A DNA stretch of 64,000 nt from an uncultured Clostridia bacterium (lineage in GTDB: Bacteria > Bacillota > Clostridia > Christensenellales > CAG-138). Under the pieces are notes generated by a model, which worked only from the letters and a program-made list of their open reading frames with translations, was not told the origin of the DNA and did not search any database. How positions within the stretch are numbered: position 1 is the first letter of the stretch; every line of letters begins with the position of its first letter. The position numbers and the translations under genes were made by a program. Shown here one piece after another: positions 41,104 to 50,120 of the stretch. The stretch covers positions 1-64,000 of the forward strand of contig CAKTYU010000004.1 in NCBI GenBank assembly GCA_934633985.1, written 5' to 3'.

Positions 41104-41874
41104 CTATTTCATATTCCGCGCATAAAGGGCCGCCCCTATCGCGCCGGCATAGCGGGCGAGGGGTGCGCTCTTTACGGGCGCCCCTATCTTTTCAGAAAGC
41201 ATCTCCAATATAAACGGCAGCTCGCAAAGCCCTCCCGAAAGGTAAAAGTCGCCGCCGCTCACCGCTAGCCGCCCGAGCTGTCCCCATACCTTGCTGGCTA
41301 TGGACTCCACTATGCCGTATGCTATGTCCTCCTTGTCCGTGCCGCGCCCTATGAGGCTGACCACCTCGGATTCCGCGAATACCGTACACATGGAGGATAT
41401 GCTCACATGGTTCCTGCTGCGGCGGGCCAGCTCGCAAAGCTCGTCCAGCCTTACGCCCAGCGTCCCCGCCATTATATCCAAAAAGCGGCCTGTCCCCGCG
41501 GAGCATTTGTCGTTCATTATAAAGTTCTGCACCCGTCCGTCCCTTACCTCGATTATCTTGGTATCCTGCCCGCCTATATCTATGACGGTAAAGCCATCGC
41601 TTTTGAACAGCCATGACGCGCCCTTTCCGTGGCACGATATCTCGGTGACGGTCTTATGGGCAAAGGGTATGGACACCCGCCCGTAGCCCGTTGCTACTAT
41701 CCGCGCGTCATTTTTATGTATGTCACGCGCCTCCATATCGCCGAGCAGGCCCTCCGTCGTTTCAACGCAGTTCCAGCCCGTCGGGACCACCTTGCTGAAG
41801 ATCAGGCTGCCCTCTTCGTCAAGGACCGCCGCCTTGGTGCAGGTAGAGCCCACATCGAATCCTATATAACGCAT
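41104..41874 (-). CDS. 2-hydroxyacyl-CoA dehydratase activator (HgdC/YjiL-like ATPase)
   Basis: The 256-residue ASKHA ATPase begins RYIGFDVGSTCTKAAVLDEEG. DIGGQDTKII, NDKCSAGTGRFLDIMA (first cluster Cys) and SMCTVFAESEVVSLIGRG (second Cys) identify it as an activator that bridges a 4Fe-4S cluster between two subunits and injects electrons into the partner on ATP hydrolysis. The start at ATG 41874 follows GGAGAG. It is the first gene of the operon with the two double-cubane proteins and DUF3343. Confidence 0.92.
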   Translation of the reverse strand: MRYIGFDVGSTCTKAAVLDEEGSLIFSKVVPTGWNCVETTEGLLGDMEARDIHKNDARIVATGYGRVSIPFAHKTVTEISCHGKGASWLFKSDGFTVIDIGGQDTKIIEVRDGRVQNFIMNDKCSAGTGRFLDIMAGTLGVRLDELCELARRSRNHVSISSMCTVFAESEVVSLIGRGTDKEDIAYGIVESIASKVWGQLGRLAVSGGDFYLSGGLCELPFILEMLSEKIGAPVKSAPLARYAGAIGAALYARNMK

Positions 41875-42016
41875 AAATTTTCTCTCCGACAGATATTTTT
41901 GCGGCAGCGCCCACAGCGCCCCTTGGGTGCAGTTTGATTCTATCAACAAAAGCCATAAGGGTAAAATTCAAAATTTCGATATCGGCCGTTTATGATATAA
42001 TTTTTGAATATGAAAA

Positions 42017-42038
42017 GGGCGGGGTGCTTCCCCCGCCC
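42017..42038 (-). terminator. Terminator after the UPF0316 gene
   Basis: On the minus strand GGGCGGGG pairs with CCCCGCCC, followed by TTTTCATATTC. Confidence 0.75.
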
Positions 42039-42048
42039 TGCTTATCCT

Positions 42049-42636
42049 TTACTTTCTCGCCGAGCTCCTCTGCCTTGCGTTACGCATATAGCCGCCGCGG
42101 ACGGTTTTTACGTCGCTTACGGTTATCATGGCGGCGGGGCAGGTCTGCTGTATCTCGTCCATTACCGACTTGAGCAGCTTGCGCTTTATCATCATTATCA
42201 GCATATAGTGGTTGTTGGCGTCCTTGCCCTTTACATCTATGGAGGTGATGCCGTAGCCCTGGCTTTGCAGATAGTTGGCCAGCTTCTTGGTCTCCTCCAG
42301 CGTGGGCACGACTATTTGCAGCGATGAAAGGCCGAAGGCCAGCAGATCATCCAGCCATGAGCCCACGTAATTGCCGCCCGCGTATGCGAGGGCATACGAT
42401 ATCGCCTTGCCTATATCGTTCTTCCAGCCGTCCAGCACGCTGCTTGCGATTACCAGCCAGAGCGTTATCTCGATTATGGCGATAAGGCTTCCCTTTATCC
42501 TTTCGCCGCGGTTTATAAGCACTATCCGGAGGGTGCAAAGCGAGACCTCCAGCACCTTGCCGAAGAAGATCACGATATATACCCAGAAGCTGCCGCTGCC
42601 CAGGAACGCGTCAAACCATGTGAAAAATGCCTGCAT
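42049..42636 (-). CDS. UPF0316 membrane protein (DUF5698 + DUF2179)
   Basis: The 195-residue protein starts at ATG 42636. Three or four N-terminal helices include FFGKVLEVSLCTLRIVLINRGER (DUF5698). The C-terminal soluble DUF2179 domain (GITSIDVKGKDANNHYMLIMMIKRKLLKSVMDEI) resembles the PII-like nucleotide-binding domain of YitT-type proteins. Its function is unknown. It is a single-gene unit ending in a terminator. Confidence 0.88.
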   Translation of the reverse strand: MQAFFTWFDAFLGSGSFWVYIVIFFGKVLEVSLCTLRIVLINRGERIKGSLIAIIEITLWLVIASSVLDGWKNDIGKAISYALAYAGGNYVGSWLDDLLAFGLSSLQIVVPTLEETKKLANYLQSQGYGITSIDVKGKDANNHYMLIMMIKRKLLKSVMDEIQQTCPAAMITVSDVKTVRGGYMRNARQRSSARK

Positions 42637-42735
42637 GAATATATCATCCCTTTCTGTATGTCCTGCACCTTCCAACGCGAATAGCGCCTATTATATCATA
42701 CTCCGGGGAAAAGTAAACATACTAATTATTAACAA

Positions 42736-43305
42736 TTATGCCGCCGGCCCTCCGGCCTCCTTTTCCTTTGCCCGGGCGATACGCTTTTTCCTGCCCCGCC
42801 ACTGGCCTATTCCCAGTACCCCGCCGAGGAGGTACGCAATGCCCGTGGCTATCATCACCACGTCCCCGACGGAGCCGCCGCCGCGCACGAGGTGGGTAGC
42901 GCTTATGTACAGGAAATACCCTATGAGCGCTGCTCCCAGCACGGCGCACAGCACATACAGCAGCAAGCGCCACACCGGGTTATTCGGCTTGCCGTCCCTC
43001 ATGAGCGGCCTTGTGAAGCCGCCTATAACGCCGCAAAGGGCAAAGTACGCAAGGCCCGTCATCACCGCGGTAAAGGCAAAATCCGCCGCCGTGCCCAGTA
43101 TTCCCTCCTTCCGGGTGAAATTGCCGAGAAGGCTGGAGTTTTCCCTGCTGAGCCATATCGCGAACATCACACCCGCCCCTAACGAAAACAGCGCCGCAAA
43201 GAGGCCCCATGGGCCGTTTTTGCCGCGCACCGCTATAAAGCTGAATATCAGCGCCAACAGCGCCAGCGCCGCCATCAATACTATAACTATTGCAAAAGCG
43301 TCCAT
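42736..43305 (-). CDS. Hypothetical membrane protein
   Basis: The 189-residue protein has five predicted helices (starting MDAFAIVIVLMAALALLALIF, then LFAALFSLGAGVMFAIWL, FAFTAVMTGLAYFALCGVIG, LLLYVLCAVLGAALIGYFLYI and VVMIATGIAYLLGGVLGIG) and a basic tail. GGGAG precedes the ATG. I do not recognise a family and see no functional motif. It lies between the UPF0316 gene and the nucleoside transporter, separated by terminators. Confidence 0.6.
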   Translation of the reverse strand: MDAFAIVIVLMAALALLALIFSFIAVRGKNGPWGLFAALFSLGAGVMFAIWLSRENSSLLGNFTRKEGILGTAADFAFTAVMTGLAYFALCGVIGGFTRPLMRDGKPNNPVWRLLLYVLCAVLGAALIGYFLYISATHLVRGGGSVGDVVMIATGIAYLLGGVLGIGQWRGRKKRIARAKEKEAGGPAA

Positions 43306-43383
43306 ATTACCTGCTTCTCCCTTTTATTATGAGCTAACTATACCACATCACAGACCGCCTCGAAAGGTGTTTTTACATAAAAA

Positions 43384-43405
43384 CAGAAGCCCCGGAGGGC
43401 TTCTG
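43384..43405 (-). terminator. Terminator of the nupOPQ operon
   Basis: On the minus strand CAGAAGCCC pairs with GGGCTTCTG, followed by TTTTTATG. Confidence 0.85.
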
Positions 43406-43422
43406 CTCTTTTATTTATCTTT

Positions 43423-44418
43423 TTATCTTTCTTCTCGGAAGTATGCAAGGCCGAGGCTCGCGGGGGGCTGATCCTCGCGCTTCTTGCGCAGGGAAACCAC
43501 TATCAGCACTACCAGAGTGACTACATAAGGCAGCATCTTGTACAGCTCCTTTACGGAAAGCTCCGTGCCTGTCGGTATGTAGAGGTAGAGTATGTAGAAG
43601 CCGCCGAAGAGTATGGAGGCCAGCACGCTTACGTTAGGACGCCATATAGTGAATATGACCAGCGCTATGGCGAGCCAGCCGCGGTCGCCGAAGGCGTTGT
43701 TCGACCATACGCCGCAGGCATAGTCCATTACGTAGTACAGTCCGCCGAGGCCCGCTATCATACTTCCTACGCAGGTAGCCATGTACTTGTACTTGGTCAC
43801 GTTTATGCCGGCTGCGTCGGCCGTGGCCGCGCTCTCGCCCACCGCCCTCAGGTGCAGGCCCGTGCGGGTGTGCTTGAGGAAGTATGAGCTCAGCAGCGCA
43901 ATGATTATCGCCAGATACGCCAAGAAGCCGTAGGACAGGAACACCTTGCCGAACCAGCCCGTGGTCTCGGCCATGGGCAAAGACTTGCTGAAGTAGCCGC
44001 TTGTGGCGGAAAGGGCTATGGAGGGCACCTCGCTGCCGGTAAGCTTTATGAGGGAGCCGCCGAAGAAGTTGCCTATTCCTACGCCGAAGGTGGTCAGCGC
44101 AAGGCCGGTCACGTTCTGGTTGGCCCGCAGCGTTACCGTGAGCAGGCAGTAGATAAGGCCCATTATCAGGGAGCCCAGCAGCGAGGCGAGCATGGGTATG
44201 CCTATCGCCAGCACTGCGCTCATCTCCGCGGCGCTGGCTACGGACTGCTCATAGAAGAACGCCCCGATAACGCCGCATATACTGCCGACGTACATGACGC
44301 CGGGAATGCCCAGGTTCAGGTTGCCGGATTTCTCCGTCAATATCTCGCCTGTGCTGCCGTACAGCAGGGGTATGCCCTGCATGACTGCACGTGGGAGGAA
44401 AGATGCAAAATCGAACAT
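43423..44418 (-). CDS. nupQ: BMP-type nucleoside ABC transporter permease
   Basis: The 331-residue permease of the BPD_transp_2 family has about ten helices. LYGSTGEILTEKSGNLNLGIPGVMYVG at the N-terminus and HTRTGLHLRAVGESAATADAAGINVTKYKY in the cytoplasmic loop are the usual marks of the NupQ partner. It forms a heterodimeric channel with the product of the gene at 44422. The two genes are three bases apart, with GGAGG before the start. Confidence 0.9.
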   Translation of the reverse strand: MFDFASFLPRAVMQGIPLLYGSTGEILTEKSGNLNLGIPGVMYVGSICGVIGAFFYEQSVASAAEMSAVLAIGIPMLASLLGSLIMGLIYCLLTVTLRANQNVTGLALTTFGVGIGNFFGGSLIKLTGSEVPSIALSATSGYFSKSLPMAETTGWFGKVFLSYGFLAYLAIIIALLSSYFLKHTRTGLHLRAVGESAATADAAGINVTKYKYMATCVGSMIAGLGGLYYVMDYACGVWSNNAFGDRGWLAIALVIFTIWRPNVSVLASILFGGFYILYLYIPTGTELSVKELYKMLPYVVTLVVLIVVSLRKKREDQPPASLGLAYFREER

Positions 44419-44421
44419 TGC

Positions 44422-45513
44422 TTATGCCTCCTTCTTTACGGCCTTACGCAGGCTTACTTTGTAGTTGATGAAGAACTCGCTGCCGATGATGAAGAACAGT
44501 ATTATGCCCGTCAGTATATCGGCAAAGGAGTGGTTCAGGCCGAACACGCTGGATATCTCGCTTGCGCCGCGGCTCAGAACTACCAGCAGCAGACTGGTGA
44601 ATATCATCATCAGCGGGTTGAACTTCGCCATCCAGGATACCATGACCGCGGTAAAGCCGCGCCCGCCCACTATTGTGGTCGTAAGCGTATGGTCTGTACC
44701 CGCCGTGAGGAGCAATCCCATGAGGCCGCACATTGCGCCGGAGAGCACCATGGTGCGTATTATGACCCGCTCTACCTTTATGCCAGCATAGCTTGCGGTG
44801 CGCTGGCTCTCGCCCACCACGGCGATTTCATAGCCGTGCTTGCTGTACCTGAGGTATATGTAGGTCAGCACGGTCATCACCGCCACAACGAGTATCGTGA
44901 GCAGGTACTGCTTGCCCGCTATCTGGGGCAGCCAGCCGGCGTTGGTGTTCTGGTTGATTATGCCTATCTTGCCCGCGCCCTTGGGAACCTCCCAGACGAT
45001 GATGTAATACGCTGCGAGCTGTGTCGCTATGTAGTTCATCATCAGCGTGAACAGCGTTTCGTTGGTATTCCAGCGCGCCTTGAAGAAGGCGGGCAGGAAG
45101 CCCCACAATGCGCCGGCGGCTATGGCCGCGGCTATCATTATGAGTATGAGAAGGCCGTTTGGCAGCTTATCGCCAAGGCAGATCATGCAGGCGGCGGTGG
45201 CGAGGCAGCCTATGAGCACCTGGCCCTCCGCGCCTATGTTCCAGAAGCGCATCTTGAACGCGGGGGTAACGGCGAGGGATATGCCGAGCAGCACCGCCAA
45301 GTTCTGGAAGGTCACCCATGTCTTTCGCGCCGTCCCGAAGGCCCCGTGGAATATGGTGCCGTAAATGCTTATGGGGTTCTCGCCCGTCATCAGCATTGTG
45401 ACCAGCGCGCAGACTATCAGCGCAAGCAGTATGGCGCAGCCGCGTATTGCCGCCGAAATGTACCATGGGAGCGTGCCGCGCTTTGCGATATGGAATAGGG
45501 ACTGTTTGTTCAT
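44422..45513 (-). CDS. nupP: BMP-type nucleoside ABC transporter permease
   Basis: A 363-residue BPD_transp_2 permease with ten or so helices and the loop SKHGYEIAVVGESQRTASYAGIKVERVI, which contacts the ATPase, and the SGAMCGLMGLL helix. It pairs with the product of the next gene (43423). It starts one base after the ATPase gene ends; GGAGG lies inside the end of that gene. Confidence 0.9.
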   Translation of the reverse strand: MNKQSLFHIAKRGTLPWYISAAIRGCAILLALIVCALVTMLMTGENPISIYGTIFHGAFGTARKTWVTFQNLAVLLGISLAVTPAFKMRFWNIGAEGQVLIGCLATAACMICLGDKLPNGLLILIMIAAAIAAGALWGFLPAFFKARWNTNETLFTLMMNYIATQLAAYYIIVWEVPKGAGKIGIINQNTNAGWLPQIAGKQYLLTILVVAVMTVLTYIYLRYSKHGYEIAVVGESQRTASYAGIKVERVIIRTMVLSGAMCGLMGLLLTAGTDHTLTTTIVGGRGFTAVMVSWMAKFNPLMMIFTSLLLVVLSRGASEISSVFGLNHSFADILTGIILFFIIGSEFFINYKVSLRKAVKKEA

Positions 45514-45514
45514 G

Positions 45515-47041
45515 CTATGCCTTTCCTCCTTCCACCCGTGTCATAAGCACGCCTACCTGACGCTTATCGGTATTGCGGGCGTCCACCACGCCGGATACCT
45601 GGCCGCCGCAGAGGACTACTATCCTGTCGCACAGCTCCAGCAGCACGTCCAGATCCTCGCCCACGTATACCACGGCCACGCCCTTCATCTTCTGCTCCGT
45701 AAGGAGGTTGTAGATGGTGTAGGAGGTGTTTATATCCAGTCCGCGCACCGCGTAAGCAGTCATCAGCACAGAGGGGGACTGGGCTATCTCGCGGCCCACC
45801 AGCACCTTCTGCACGTTGCCGCCGGACATCCGGCGCACAGGGAAGGAGGTGCTCGGGGTGACTACCTCAAGCTCGTCCCAGATGCGCTTTGCCAGCGCCT
45901 CGGGGTCCCTGCGGTTCACAAAGGGGCTGGTTCCCTTGCGCCAGGAGCGCAGCATCATGTTGCCCGTCATGCCCATCGAGCCCACCAGGCCCATGCCCAG
46001 CCTGTCCTCGGGCACGAAGGACATCGCTATGCCCTTCTTGCGTATATCCATGGGGTCCAGGCCCACAAGGTTGCGCCCTTCCTCGTCGTCCGGCCCGTAA
46101 TAGGTAACGGTGCCGGAGGATATGGGATAAAGGCCGGCTATGGACTCAAGCAGCTCGCGCTGCCCGCTGCCCGCTACCCCCGCAATGCCCAGCACCTCGC
46201 CGGCATTGATGGTAAAGCTCACGTCGCTGAGGCGCTTTACGCCCAGCTCATCGTAAACGGTAAGGCCGTCTATGACCACGCGGGGCGTGATATTGATGGG
46301 ATCGGGGCGGTTGATGTTCAAGCTTACGCTGCGGCCCACCATCATATCCGTCAATGACTGCTGATCGGCGTCCTTGGTCATAACGTCGCCTATGTATTCG
46401 CCCTTGCGGAGGACGGCGACCCGGTCGGATACCTCCAGCACCTCATGCAGCTTATGGGTGATTATGATGAGGGATTTGCCGTCCGCCTTCATGTTTCGCA
46501 TTATCTGGAAGAGCTTGTCGGTCTCCTGCGGAGTCAAAACGGCGGTAGGCTCGTCAAGTATCAGGATGTCAGCGCCGCGGTAAAGAACCTTTACGATTTC
46601 CACGGTCTGCTTCTGAGAAACCGACATATCGTATATCTTCTGATTGGGATCTATATCGAAGCCGTATTTTTCGCAGATCTCTCGTACCTTTTTGCCGGCC
46701 TCCGCCAGCTCCAGCTTGCCCTCGAGGCCCAATACGATGTTTTCCGTTGCGGTAAACACATCCACCAGCTTAAAGTGCTGATGAATCATGCCTATGCCGT
46801 TGTCAAAGGCGTCTTTAGGCGAAGCGATCGTCACGGGCTTGCCGTGAATGTAGATTTGCCCCTCGTCGGGGTAATAAATTCCGGAGAGCATATTCATAAG
46901 GGTGGTTTTTCCGCTGCCGTTCTCGCCCAAAAGGGAGAGTATCTCACCCTCGTGCAGTTCGAGATTGATGTTGTGGTTGGCAACTATCGAACCGAATTTT
47001 TTAGTAATGTTCTCCATCTTAACTGCACATGCAGTTCCCAA
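45515..47041 (-). CDS. nupO: BMP-type nucleoside ABC transporter ATPase with two nucleotide-binding domains
   Basis: About 508 residues with tandem ABC domains. Domain 1 has Walker A GENGSGKTT, signature MSVSQKQTVEI and Walker B ILILDEPTAVLT. Domain 2 has a degenerate P-loop (GVAGSGQRELLE), MSGGNVQKVLVGRE and the diverged Walker B VLMTAYAVRGLD, as is normal in this family. It energises uptake of nucleosides via NupPQ and BmpA. The start is uncertain: TTG 47041 has AAAGGG at good distance, while GTG 47050 is too close and ATG at about 47017 has no SD. Confidence 0.9.
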   Translation of the reverse strand: MGTACAVKMENITKKFGSIVANHNINLELHEGEILSLLGENGSGKTTLMNMLSGIYYPDEGQIYIHGKPVTIASPKDAFDNGIGMIHQHFKLVDVFTATENIVLGLEGKLELAEAGKKVREICEKYGFDIDPNQKIYDMSVSQKQTVEIVKVLYRGADILILDEPTAVLTPQETDKLFQIMRNMKADGKSLIIITHKLHEVLEVSDRVAVLRKGEYIGDVMTKDADQQSLTDMMVGRSVSLNINRPDPINITPRVVIDGLTVYDELGVKRLSDVSFTINAGEVLGIAGVAGSGQRELLESIAGLYPISSGTVTYYGPDDEEGRNLVGLDPMDIRKKGIAMSFVPEDRLGMGLVGSMGMTGNMMLRSWRKGTSPFVNRRDPEALAKRIWDELEVVTPSTSFPVRRMSGGNVQKVLVGREIAQSPSVLMTAYAVRGLDINTSYTIYNLLTEQKMKGVAVVYVGEDLDVLLELCDRIVVLCGGQVSGVVDARNTDKRQVGVLMTRVEGGKA

Positions 47042-47109
47042 GGCAGTCACCCTTTCTTTGTGGAATGAATCTCGGAAATTTCTCCCGGATTTTTGATTTG
47101 ATTGATTTT

Positions 47110-47138
47110 ATATTATCATAACAAATTTTGTTTGTAAA
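47110..47138 (-). promoter_or_regulatory. Promoter before nupO with palindrome in the spacer
   Basis: On the minus strand TTTACA (47138-47133) and TAATAT (47115-47110) are 17 bases apart. The spacer contains the palindrome AACAAA-A-TTTGTT (47132-47120), a possible operator. Confidence 0.5.
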
Positions 47139-47160
47139 CCAAAATGCTTTGGGTATTTTA

Positions 47161-47250
47161 GGCGCCGGCCGGAAAGATAAGCCGCAGCCGGCGCCGCATG
47201 CCCTTCACATTCAATAAAAAACGGGCTGCCCGAAGGCAGCACGTTTTTTA
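47161..47250 (-). terminator. Two hairpins between bmpA and nupO, the first a terminator
   Basis: In the direction of transcription, first AAAAAACGTGCTGCC/GGCAGCCCGTTTTTT (about 47250-47215), a terminator with T-run just after bmpA. Then GGCGCCGGC/GCCGGCGCC (47195-47161) is a second strong stem. Together they would give far more bmpA than nupO message, as needed for a binding protein. Confidence 0.8.
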
Positions 47251-47259
47251 TAGCGATCT

Positions 47260-48528
47260 TTAGAACTTCTGATCCAGCAGCTTGATGCCATCGATGTTGA
47301 GGTTGAAGTAAGGAGCGGAGCGGAACTTGGACTCCATGAATGCGCCGTTCTCTACAACCTCGGTATCGGGGGTGTAATCGGGATCGGTGTCAACGTCTGC
47401 CATGTAGGACTCGAGAGCCTTGCCCTCTACGGTGAAGGTAGCGCAATCGAATACCTTCAGCTCGCCGCTCTCCAACTTGGCGATAGCGGCGTCGATGGCT
47501 TCCTGAGTGCCCTCAGCGGCAACGTTGGTGTTGAGGTCGGTCAGCTTTACGGAGCCGGTAGCAAGAGTGCCGGTCCAGTCGGCGTCGATAGCCTCGCCCT
47601 TCGCGCAGGCAGTGATGGCATACTCATAGTAGGGAGCCCAGTCGATGCGGGAGGAGATGATGTAGGTGTTGGGGCAGGCGTCCTGAGTGGAGCCGTTGTA
47701 GGAAACGTCGGGAACACCGGCGGTCTCGCAGGCGGTAGGAGCACCCATGGAGTCGGCGTGCTGGCTTATCAGCTTGCAGCCGTTCTGGATCAGCTTCTGT
47801 GCGCCTTCCTTTTCGGCGGTCTCATCGTACCAGGAACCGGTGAAGGTTACTTCCATGGTAGCGGTGGGGCATACGGAGCGTGCGCCAAGGAAGAAGGAGG
47901 TGTAGCCGGAGATAACCTCGGCATAGGTGAAGGCGCCGACATAGCCGATCTTGGCTTCCTCGGCCTTGAACTCACCAGCCTCGATCATGGCGTTCAGCTT
48001 CATACCGGCAGCGATACCGGCGAGGAAACGACCCTCATAGATGGCGGCGAAAGCGTTGTGATAGTTGGCAAGACCCTCGGTGTGAGCCTTGGTGCCGGTG
48101 GAGTGGCAGAACTGTACCTCTGGGAACTCCTTGGCGGCCTGGATCATGTAATCCTCATGGCCGAAGCTGTCGGCGAAGATGATGTTGCAGCCGGCGTCGG
48201 CGAGCTCAGCAGCGGTGTTGTAGCACTCCTGACCCTCGGGAACGTTGGTCTTGATAACATAGTTTTCTTCGGGAATGCCCAGGGTTGCGCAGGCTTCCTT
48301 AGCGGCATTGATGAAGTTGAGGTCATAGGTGGAGTTTTCATCGTGAAGCATGATGAAACCGACCTTGACAGCGGGGGCCTCGGTGCCCTCAGTGGTAGCC
48401 TCGGTACCTTCGGTAGTGGGAGCCTCAGTTCCCTCGGCGGGGGTGGGGTTCTCAGCGGCGGGGGCAGCGCAGGCTGCTACGCTCAGAGCCAACACGAGAG
48501 TCAAAATGACAGCTACGAGTTTCTTCAT
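47260..48528 (-). CDS. bmpA: BMP-family nucleoside-binding lipoprotein
   Basis: The 422-residue protein has a lipoprotein signal (LALSVAACAAP, Cys20) and a repetitive Thr/Glu/Pro spacer (about 25-50). The BMP domain follows, with VKVGFIMLHDENSTYDLNFINAAKEA, IIFADSFGHEDYM, FLAGIAAGMKLN, KIGYVGAFTYAEVISGYTSFFLGARSV and QNGCKLISQHADSMG. It captures nucleosides outside the membrane for NupOPQ. Codon choice is more GC-biased toward preferred codons than in neighbours, consistent with high expression. It has its own promoter and a terminator. Confidence 0.93.
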   Translation of the reverse strand: MKKLVAVILTLVLALSVAACAAPAAENPTPAEGTEAPTTEGTEATTEGTEAPAVKVGFIMLHDENSTYDLNFINAAKEACATLGIPEENYVIKTNVPEGQECYNTAAELADAGCNIIFADSFGHEDYMIQAAKEFPEVQFCHSTGTKAHTEGLANYHNAFAAIYEGRFLAGIAAGMKLNAMIEAGEFKAEEAKIGYVGAFTYAEVISGYTSFFLGARSVCPTATMEVTFTGSWYDETAEKEGAQKLIQNGCKLISQHADSMGAPTACETAGVPDVSYNGSTQDACPNTYIISSRIDWAPYYEYAITACAKGEAIDADWTGTLATGSVKLTDLNTNVAAEGTQEAIDAAIAKLESGELKVFDCATFTVEGKALESYMADVDTDPDYTPDTEVVENGAFMESKFRSAPYFNLNIDGIKLLDQKF

Positions 48529-48618
48529 TTTAAGTTGATCCTCCTTATTATTTGTTGCTTATGTTAAGCCCGCCTTATGGCAGGCCTGCAACCGTAACGC
48601 AAAACTTATCACAGATAT

Positions 48619-48647
48619 ATTGTCTAACAATATTGTCCCAATGTCAA
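48619..48647 (-). promoter_or_regulatory. Promoter and possible operator of bmpA
   Basis: On the minus strand TTGACA (48647-48642) and GACAAT (48624-48619) are 17 bases apart. ACAATATT occurs in and around it three times (GACAATATTGTT, AACAATATTC, GACAATATAT), including the perfect palindrome ACAATATTGT in the spacer: a candidate repressor site. No purine riboswitch was recognisable. Confidence 0.5.
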
Positions 48648-48709
48648 TAACCTGAATATTGTTGTAGGCTTAATACTATTTTATAACATACCCGCGCATT
48701 TGCAATAGA

Positions 48710-49942
48710 TCACAGTATGCCGCTCTTCTCCAGCGCCTCCAGCGAGGGCTCGCAGAGCGTGGGCTTTCCCGCCGCCCGAAGCGCGTTTTTGACGTCCTTG
48801 AGGCCGCTTCCGGTGCTTATGACGGTGACGGTCTCGCAGGGCTTTATCACCCCGTCGGCCACGGCCTGCCTTACGCCCGCCGTAGCGGTGACGCCCGCAG
48901 GCTCGCCGAACACGCCCTCGGTGCGCCCAAGCACCCGCATGGCGTCCAGTATCTGCTCGTCGCTCACCGCTATCCATGCGCCGCCTGAGGCGGATACCGC
49001 CCTGAGCGCCTTTTTCGGGTTGCGGGGCACGCCCACCGCGATTGAGTCTGCGATGGTGTTTTCCTCGGCGGGGATAAGGTCTCTGCCCTCGCGTGCCGCG
49101 TCCACAAAGGGGCAGCAGCCGGTGGACTGCACGCCGAGTATTTTGGGTATGCGGTCTATAAAGCCCAGCTCGTAAAGGTCGTGGAAGCCGTTGTACACGC
49201 CGCCTATGGTGCAGCCGTCGCCCACGGAGCAGGCCACCCAGTCGGTGGGCTGCCAGTTGAGCTGCTCGGCGATCTCCAGCGCCACGGTCTTTTTGCCCTC
49301 GGTGAGTATGGGATTTATGCCGGCGTTGCGGTTATACCAGCCGTATTTTGCTATTGCGGCCTTGGAAAGGTCAAAGGTGTCCTTATAGTCGCCCAGCACA
49401 GAGACCACCTTTGCGCCGAATATGAGAAGCTGGGCCAGCTTGCCCTCGGGGGCGCGGCTGGGTACGAATATCACGGTCTTGAGCCCCATGCGCGCAGCGT
49501 TGCCCGCGCAGGAGGAGGCCGCGTTGCCGGTGGAGGAGCAGGCGATGGTATCATAGCCCAGCTCTACCGCCTTTGCGACGGCGACGCCGCTCGCCCTGTC
49601 CTTTAGTGAGGCGGTGGGGTTGATGCCATCGTCCTTTATGTAGAGCGCCTTCAGGCCCAGCTCGCCGCCCAGCCTGTTGGACTTATACAGCGGAGTCCAG
49701 CCCACCCTCAGGAAGGGGGTGAAGTCCCTGTCCTTCAGCGGCATCAGCGCCTTGTAGCGCCACATGCTGTTGTCCCGGCAGCTTGCCAGCTTTTCGCGGG
49801 AAAGGGTGTTCTTTTTGATGTAATCGTAATCGAACACAATGTCAAGTATGCCCTTTTCGCCGCAGTCCGGGCAGGTCATAAGCTCTGTATAAGGGAACTC
49901 CTTGCCGCAGATGGTGCAGCGATAGCCTAAAATGTGCTTCAT
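48710..49942 (-). CDS. Threonine synthase-like PLP enzyme with N-terminal zinc ribbon (second copy)
   Basis: A 410-residue fold-type II PLP protein. The N-terminus has CTICGKEF...CPDCGEKG, a four-cysteine zinc ribbon seen in short-form threonine synthases. The PLP lysine is in NPTASLKDRASGVA, with the phosphate loop SSTGNAASSCAGNAARMG and the end STGSGLKDVKNA. It probably makes threonine from O-phosphohomoserine, but the window already has a long-form thrC at 27229, so a different substrate is possible. It is divergent from the E2-like gene. Confidence 0.85.
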   Translation of the reverse strand: MKHILGYRCTICGKEFPYTELMTCPDCGEKGILDIVFDYDYIKKNTLSREKLASCRDNSMWRYKALMPLKDRDFTPFLRVGWTPLYKSNRLGGELGLKALYIKDDGINPTASLKDRASGVAVAKAVELGYDTIACSSTGNAASSCAGNAARMGLKTVIFVPSRAPEGKLAQLLIFGAKVVSVLGDYKDTFDLSKAAIAKYGWYNRNAGINPILTEGKKTVALEIAEQLNWQPTDWVACSVGDGCTIGGVYNGFHDLYELGFIDRIPKILGVQSTGCCPFVDAAREGRDLIPAEENTIADSIAVGVPRNPKKALRAVSASGGAWIAVSDEQILDAMRVLGRTEGVFGEPAGVTATAGVRQAVADGVIKPCETVTVISTGSGLKDVKNALRAAGKPTLCEPSLEALEKSGIL

Positions 49943-50028
49943 TCTGGTTTTGCTCCTTTTCGAGATATTGGGTATAACGCTGTTTTGTTGTTTATTCTAT
50001 ATAAAATCTTTCAAATTTTCAAAGCTTA

Positions 50029-50058
50029 TTGTTTGCGGCGGAGCAGATGTGTTACAAT
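50029..50058 (+). promoter_or_regulatory. Promoter of the E2-like gene
   Basis: TTGTTT (50029-50034) and TACAAT (50053-50058), 18 bases apart, about 60 bases before the start codon. Confidence 0.5.
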
Positions 50059-50120
50059 ATTTTAAGTCTTTGAGCTTACTGCTTCGCTTTAAAATACCGG
50101 ACTTACACAGGAGGCACTAA

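Noticed and set aside
48529..48709. A purine riboswitch before bmpA
   Set aside because: The conserved purine-aptamer core is not present; only a promoter and short palindromes are seen.
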